Of a stretch of DNA of 64,000 nucleotides, positions 57,898 to 64,000 are shown in pieces. The position numbers were made by a program, and so were the translations under genes. Where the stretch lies: contig VCJN01002494.1 in the NCBI GenBank assembly GCA_006384855.1, positions 97,107 to 161,106 of the forward strand, written 5' to 3'. This DNA is from Tetraselmis striata. Its lineage: Eukaryota; Chlorophyta; Chlorodendrophyceae; Chlorodendrales; Chlorodendraceae. The stretch's first letter is position 1. Every line of letters starts with the position of its first letter. The notes below the pieces were generated by a model, which was not told the origin of the DNA, did no database searches, and saw only the letters and a list, made by a program, of their open reading frames with translations.

Positions 57898-60689
57898 TAA
57901 ATTACGGCTGATACATACCGCTACCGTAAGTATACATAAACGCTTGATGTGGACGTGCGGTGTGAGCATGGATGCACTGCTGGCCGACTAGTATGCGCTG
58001 CACTGACACAAATACCTCTATTTACCAGTGGCTATGTATCAAACCAATAGCGGATTATTAAATAATGCACAATATATATGTATATACATGTATACATGTA
58101 TATATGTTATACATGTATATATATATGACTTGCTCAAGCAATGTATGTTAATATTCTACCGTTCTTATACTATCTTTATTACTGGCTGCGCAACACCTGA
58201 ATGGCACATGATGCAGTCGTAGCTTGTCCACACTCGCGGTGCCTCGTTTGAAGTCTAGCCAAATTTGGTGCAGTACTCAGTTGGTGAGCTTGCTTCTATT
58301 GTGATGATGAGATGATGCCATACTGCGGCTCCCAGTATTGTACTCACCAATAGAACCCCTATGACAAATTAGCTTCAAAGTGGACTACCCTGCAGCTATT
58401 AGAACATTTGCTGTTGTTCCGCTACAGTTTTGGTCTAGAACAGCCGATTGGCAGGTAGGGCCGGCTCTTATTTATTCGCAGTGTTCTTGTTACATCTTGG
58501 ACAGCGTCGGCACCCGCCGTAGCTTTTAAATAATGATAGAGGGATGAAGTATCCGTTCGGGTAGAACACCCATCACATCGAGACTGTTGCTGTGAAAGAC
58601 GGCCAGTACTCTTATACACACAGCATCATACGACCGCTGGCCACCACCAAATTATTGCATTGAAATTTGTAATTTGAAATTCAGTTGTAGCGGTCCGGTG
58701 GTGCCGGGACATCAGCGGGCTGCGCTTCAGTTAGGTCGCAGTTTGTGTGGTCTTCCGCCCAGATATCGTGTGTGCTATGAAAAGCGTCTGCCACACCAGA
58801 CCCTTCTGCTGTGCCACACCTGACCAGGGTTGCTCGGAAGCCTGGTCAGGTGCACTTCCGACGGAACGGAAGAATATCGAAATGGGCCGGCGGAACTGCA
58901 CAGGCGCAAGTCGCTGTAGGAAAATAGTTTTTTTCCCCGGCAAGCTCCCGGAAAGCTCTGCTCTGTCTTAGTAGTACCAAACTGTCGAGATGTGAGCCGT
59001 CGAATCCCGCAGGTGGCCGTATCGGGCATGTGAGACTGACGATTCAGCGGACAAGAGATGGCCTAGCCGAGACTGTTATACTACTGATATTATAAAAGAT
59101 TTAATGAATTTGAAATTTGAATTTAATCGTCACTTCTTTATAGCGCGATGAATGGGTTTTTGCAGTACGTCGCGGAAAAACGGGCTGCGCGAATGCCGCC
59201 TGCACGACGGGCGGGTGCGCTGCACCGGCAGGTCTTGATGAGTATCGAGTAGCCGCCCATGGCAACAACTATTCCTCTCGTGTGCTGCGTAACATTGCGC
59301 CAAAACGGCCTTCTTTAAGCTGCGGACTGGCAGTGCCCATTTGGCTCACGAGGCTCACCTCATGCTCACCGCCCCATGCCCGAACCGAACGGACACCACT
59401 TGTCCCAGAAATAGGACAGGTCAATAGCCTATCTCCTAAGGATGCTATGCAAATTGAGCTAGAGGTCGGGGGACACAGGGATGACGCCCCATATGCCCCC
59501 GATTCAAAAACCCCGTCCGATCATGATCCTGTCCGAACCCGCGTTTTCGGAATTACACCACGGGCCTCAATCCCTTCCAAGCTCCCACGGGAGCGATGGG
59601 AGCGATTGAGGTAGCTCGCTACTAATCAATCGCATGAGCGCTGGTAGAGGCCCACACGTGGGATGACATTCGGGGGCGGTCACTTTTGTGTCAATCTCGG
59701 TTGATCCCGGCCCGATGGGGCCGGCCGACCCGAATATTTCCACGCTCGCGACCCCCTCAAAGAAGGGGTGCCCTGCTGCGTGAGGCAGGTGTACCCCACC
59801 GCACATTTACCGTCCCATGGCCTAGCTCGTAGAGGTGTAGTAGAGCCCATGAGTGCCCATAAGATGGTCCTTGCGCGGCACCCCAACCCCCAATTTTCTG
59901 AACCGATATTAGTTAAAACGGGTGAATGGGGGCCGGTCGACCACTACATTTAGATGCTTTATCAACGCGCCACCCATCCACCCAAGGCGACTATATGCTA
60001 GCGATAGAAACCGCTACGGCGTCAATTCGTCTTCCTGCAGGTGCACCGTAAGCCGACGGGGTGACGGGTAGCAGTAGTAATAATGTTTCAAAATTATCGC
60101 GGAAACACGGTTATTGGGCGAAGTGAGACGCGGGCTGAATTGCACGATTCTTCCACCCGTGCTCACCAAATCCCATCCTACCGGCCACATACCCAACTAT
60201 GACCTCTATTAGGGGTATGTGACGGTGGTCAACTGTTGGTGGTTCGCGTTCAAGGGCGCATGCAGCTAGTGGCCGATTTGGGGCGGGATAGGGATGGTCC
60301 ATGTACGGGTTCGGGAAACATCGTACGCACGCATAATAATCGCCGATTTTAAAACCGGGCGGGTGTGCCATACGTATTGTAGTTCACCAGTAAAAGGTAT
60401 TCAGGTATACAGTCATATTCGAAATTTGAAATGTGTTATACTAAATAAAGTTTTCGTTTTGACAAGCTGCCTTCACCCGGCATCACGGAAGAGCCCGTCC
60501 CTGACCACCCAGTTAGGGTCCGCTAATCAAAGGTCGTACGGCAAGGGCTTCTGTAGGGTCACGTAGCTATCTTGCATTACATGTACTTATTTTGCATCGG
60601 TGGTGCAGTACACTACACATGAGTCACACGAGGGTTTTGCTGCGCACAAGGGCCGCCAGCCTTTACACGCTAGCTCGGCCGGCCAGAAA
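57898..60689. other. Long intergenic stretch, no gene recognised
   Basis: Contents seen: an AT/TACATG repeat (about 58068-58127), one copy of the dispersed ~70-bp repeat (58440-58515), a 12-bp-stem hairpin (58817-58852), and A/T-rich gaaatttgaaatt stretches (58661-58682, 59105-59125, 60418-60431). No ORF has recognisable motifs. Confidence 0.5.
58817..58852. other. Perfect inverted repeat (12-bp stem, 12-nt loop)
   Basis: cacctgaccagg at 58817-58828 pairs with cctggtcaggtg at 58841-58852. It does not sit next to a recognised gene, so a terminator role is unsupported. Confidence 0.85.
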
Positions 60690-60718
60690 CACGTGATCAC
60701 GTGACTGCCCGGTATAAG
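60690..60718 (+). promoter_or_regulatory. Double G-box palindrome followed by TATA-like element
   Basis: cacgtgatcacgtg (60690-60703) is a perfect 14-bp palindrome with two CACGTG cores, and tataag lies at 60713-60718. An ATG at 60855 and a gtaacta sequence followed by a C tract (about 60887-60908) resemble the exon/intron starts of other genes here. No product can be recognised. Confidence 0.35.
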
Positions 60719-63060
60719 CTCATTGTTCCCGCCGTTTATCTTCCCCCCGGAAGTCGCGGCCTGCTCCAGCGCTACGCTCCACCAATCACGGCCAAGCGGC
60801 TAGGTCGCTCGGCCGTCGCGTTGCTGAGATCAGACCCCGCCTTGAGTTGCTAGCGATGTCCACGGAGTTCAGAGGTGAAGGCAGGGTAACTAACCCCCCC
60901 CCCCCCCCCGCGCCGCTCCCTCTTTGCACCGCTGGCCGTATGCTCTTCGATCTTGTGCAGCACACCAGTGTCAGATCGCTTGAGGCACGGGCAGCCACCG
61001 TACTGGGCGGGTGCCCCCCGTACTCGGTGGGTTCGCACGAATGTACGAAAACGCAATTTATTTCGACACAACTCTCGCGAGTAGGCCGCCCCCGTCCGAG
61101 TCGGTATACACCCCTCCCCACCCGCACGCAGATTTGGGAGAGGCCCGACGCAAGGCACGAGGTCGTACATGAACTATTTTTTAGCAGCCCCCCGTACACG
61201 GGTTGCCTGCCCGTCGGGGTGCCAGCATGTCGCTTACCGGGATTTACAGATTTATATTTGAAATAGCCCCCCGTAGGGCTTTCCGCATATCGTGTCGCAA
61301 GATCCGAGGATCAGCGACAACCGGCCATTCCCTTGCTCATTCTCTCTATCGCCACCAAGCCGGGCACTGGTCTTATGGTGGACCCTGCGGCCAACCGAGT
61401 GGGGGTGGGATGGTGCCTGCCACGGCCTGCCACCCCCCGGATCCCTCCGCTGCTGGCGGGCTGCTCCCTTATTGTGTCGGGCGCCCCCATGTTCGAATCA
61501 GCGCGTTCTTGGAGGAAATAGGGTCACTAACCATAGATTTTCAGCTTGTCTCGGAATTTGCGCAAGCGACTTACAAAACACCCCATATTCGAATGATGTC
61601 ATGAATCGGAGTTGTTTAGCCCGCGCCACAAAGGCATCAGGGGACCCTCCGCATTGCGTAGCACTGCTAATCCGTGGCTAGCGACGCCGCAACCCCCGCC
61701 CCAACTCACACATTGCACGCTAACTGTACGGATTGCGGTACAGTGCTATGTAGGTAACAGTATCGCTTCGGGCGCACTGTACCTGCGGTGCGATGAGTTT
61801 AAGGGGACCCGCAGAACCGATGGGCAGTCTGACGCTTACCTTACTCTTTATCCATATGTACTCGCACCTCGGTCATCGCGATCAACATATACCGGAGTAG
61901 CACCACATGGGTGAGAACGGAGATGCGAGTACATAATATGTATGAGGCTCCGTGCCTGAGGGATCCCAAGGGGCACGGGGCAACGTCGGAAGGAAGGGAT
62001 CCGGCCAGGGACGTTACCGCATGGGCGCGCTATCATGGAGAAGTGCGCGCGGGTGGAGTATTGGTTGCTTTGGGTAGTCGTTCAAGGTGGCCCGGACAGG
62101 CTAGGATCCGTTCCGAATGAGCCCAACAGCGAAAACCGATCACTGTCATAGATTTGCTCATGCATGTTCGTCATATATTTTGCAAAATCTATATGTGTCG
62201 AAAATCGGCTGATCTACGGCATTGTAGATTGAATCTTCGATCTAAAAGGTGTTATTGGAATAGGAGTTTTTCGTAGATTTTGCGACGTAAAGCGGTTTTT
62301 ATGCTGAATAATCGCAATGATTCCAACATGGGCTTAAGGGTTCGCCGTATTGTCGTTGCTAGCACGGCAACACTACAGTCCGCAAAATAACAGGGACATT
62401 GTACTCGCTTGCGATTCCTACTGCGCCGCGTAGCGAGGCCGCACCGATTCGGATGAGAGTATGATGCAGTGACAGTAACCATCTATAAGAACAATCCGGG
62501 ACGCCGCTGTGTTCTTACAGGGGTGATGTGCTTTTGGGGGTGTTCTCATGACATTACCCAATCATCAAAGAACATATGTCATTCTTATGGGGGCCGTGGC
62601 CTCACTATAGGCGTAGTGTGCTACACAAAGGGGGGAAGAGGGGGTGGAGAGGGGGGGGTATAGCAATTTGCATTCCTGATGTTGTTAAAGGTATTGCTCG
62701 GCGCATTTATTTGTTCACTATTCACTCCGTCCACCTCTTCTTCTGTTGGGGGAGGCGGGAGGCGTTGAAAGTGGGTGATGGCTGATTGGTGTGTGCTATG
62801 TGAGACAAGCATGCGTTGCGCCCATGCTTTTTTTCTTGCAAGGCATTGCGGGCAATCAAGAACCGCCTCCTAAGTGATGGCACGGCGGTTGGTCGGAGGC
62901 TGCGAGTTCTGCCACAATAGTTCAAGTCGCAAGATCTATAGCCTCAAGCGCGAAACCAGCAGGTAGCTAATCCGCGCCCGATTAAACGCCGACGCCGATC
63001 GTCATGGCGGACTTCTATAAATAGCAAGGCGCCCCGATGGTCGCCCGTTGTATGGTCGCC
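60719..63060. other. Intergenic stretch, no gene recognised
   Basis: A 139-codon open frame (ATG at about 60855 to 61266) crosses a C tract and shows no motifs. Other frames are short. Nothing else could be identified. Confidence 0.45.
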
Positions 63061-64000
63061 GCGACTGGTGTGAATTACAAAAAAGGCAGTAACAAACCCA
63101 CCTACCACAAAAAGTAGTACTAGAAAATCAACACAGCAAGCCGCCTAAAATCGGCCCGCATCCTGCATGAGCGGGATGGATGAGTGATGCGCACACGGTT
63201 TAGAGTCCGGGCCACGCGTGCACGTGTGTGTGTGGGTGATCCTCGGACGTGCTGTGCAGCTTCGGCAATGGGATGGTAGACGAATCTGCGCCGTCTGATG
63301 AGGCAGCGAGCTCGCTCTCGAGCGGCCACCAAGCTCAGGACCCCGAGGAAATCTCTTGTGAGCAACACCTCCTGGTGAGTCCGGGTGGTGCACCAAGTGC
63401 CCCGCGATGAGAGGGCACCCCGATCCGCAGCGAAGCATGCGATACCGCGCACTGTGCGGCGCACCCCCTTGCTTACCTCACCCACTGTGCCGAAGACCAT
63501 GCCGGTGTACTCCGACATATCCAGGATGTCTAGAAGAGGACCCTTTTTTCCGGGCTCCGTGTTGTGCCACGCCGCATCCCGCGCTGCCAACCCCCGTTGT
63601 ATGTTGCCCAACAGGGAGCGCTCAAACCGAGCCACAGCCGTGGCCCGGAGCACTGAAGTGTACCTGGCCCCGTACCGCATAGTCTTGAACTCCAGCAGCG
63701 TGGACCTCAAGCTCCGGGGATCATAGCTCTTGGTCACGACGCTGAACGCCAGGAGAGAGCTCTGCGTCCGGCACTAGGTCCTTGAGTTCATCCCTGGGTA
63801 CGGCGTTGCCGAGAGGCACTGCATGCTGGAACAAGTCATCCACCTCCCGCCGTACAGCGATACCAAGGCCGTGAACACAGTGATCGCGGAAAACATCTGC
63901 GATAGCGTCGTGATGTCCGTCTGCGTACGTCTGCGTACAACGATACCCACGTCGTGACATAGCGATCGCGTCGGAAGGCGCCTGCGATAACGTCGTGTTG
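63061..64000 (-). mobile_element. LINE family 3, second copy (3' part, runs off the window)
   Basis: The minus strand matches 17575-18400 of the first copy, including YDPRSLRSTLLEFKTMRYG, WHNTEPGKKGPL, GMVFGTVGEVSKGV and the 3' tail ttttttgtaattcacaccag. Relative to copy 1 it has a frame-changing indel near 63745-63760. An approximately 85-bp tandem duplication lies at its upstream end (repeat starts at 63997 and 63912 on the minus strand). It is a dead copy. Confidence 0.9.

Larger units (their letters stand above)
42377..58515. repeat. Dispersed ~70-bp repeat, five degenerate copies
   Basis: A core of the form ggcaggkmggg...cgcagtgytctta...gcgtcggcaccc appears at about 42377-42430 (+), 53950-54000 (+, partial), 56170-56250 (-), 57096-57155 (+) and 58440-58515 (+). 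Several copies are preceded by a tatttg(a/c)cc-like stretch. The coordinates span from the first to the last copy; the sequence between copies is not part of the repeat. It is probably an old short interspersed element. Confidence 0.5.

Noticed and set aside
58068-58127. Origin or matrix-attachment region from the TA/TACATG repeats
   Set aside because: It is only a short A/T microsatellite and nothing else supports a function.
1-64000. rRNA and tRNA genes
   Set aside because: Looked for by eye on both strands; no convincing cloverleaf or rRNA core was found. A covariance-model scan would be decisive.

Overview
The window looks like nuclear DNA of a green alga (Chlorophyta, probably Chlorophyceae, Chlamydomonas/Volvox-like). 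Exons are GC-rich. Introns are short to medium with GT-AG ends, and many carry 20-29 nt runs of C. A tyrosine-recombinase retroelement has split direct repeats of the TOC3/PAT kind known from Chlamydomonas. No bacterial-style operons, and no rRNA or tRNA genes, were recognised. The species cannot be named from the sequence.

Five host-type genes could be followed through, with splice phases that close. They are a GH20 beta-hexosaminidase (+, 5429-8425, 10 exons), a telobox-type single-Myb protein of the TRB/SMH kind (-, 9087-10466), a PDI with one thioredoxin domain plus an ERp29-like C-terminus (+, 20993-23059, 5 exons), a four-TM sn-1-specific diacylglycerol lipase (-, 30678-45490, 19 exons, about 14.8 kb), and a C2H2 plus extended-PHD zinc-finger protein (+, 52109-57897, 10 exons). 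The lipase fills the middle of the window, and its large introns hold repeats and truncated retroposons.

The rest is mostly mobile DNA. At 1-1629 is the 3' end of a Ty3/gypsy-type polyprotein that continues into a PHD finger and a methyltransferase-like domain. At 2635-3290 are remnants of a possible DNA transposase. At 10846-11572 is a LINE 3' end with 15-bp target duplications. At 11768-14995 is a gag-plus-tyrosine-recombinase element with A1...B1-A2-B2 repeats and no reverse transcriptase. At 15946-18398 is a 5'-truncated LINE with a 16-bp target duplication, and a second copy of the same family runs off the right edge. At 18537-20180 is an old, badly broken gypsy copy between two LTR-like repeats. 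At 23948-28336 are 2.9 near-identical tandem copies of a 1521-bp unit. At 46499-51618 lie a spliced beta-class DNA methyltransferase-like gene, a decayed divergent ORF, and a pogo-like (psq-HTH) transposase-derived gene. The last 5 kb before the right-edge LINE is largely featureless.

The observations most worth a second look are the two unrelated methyltransferase-like proteins in mobile-element settings, the RT-less split-repeat recombinase element, the young 1521-bp array, strand-biased C tracts just inside 5' splice sites, two probable GC-AG introns, and tiny LINE stubs (50 and 107 bp) that still carry perfect target-site duplications.
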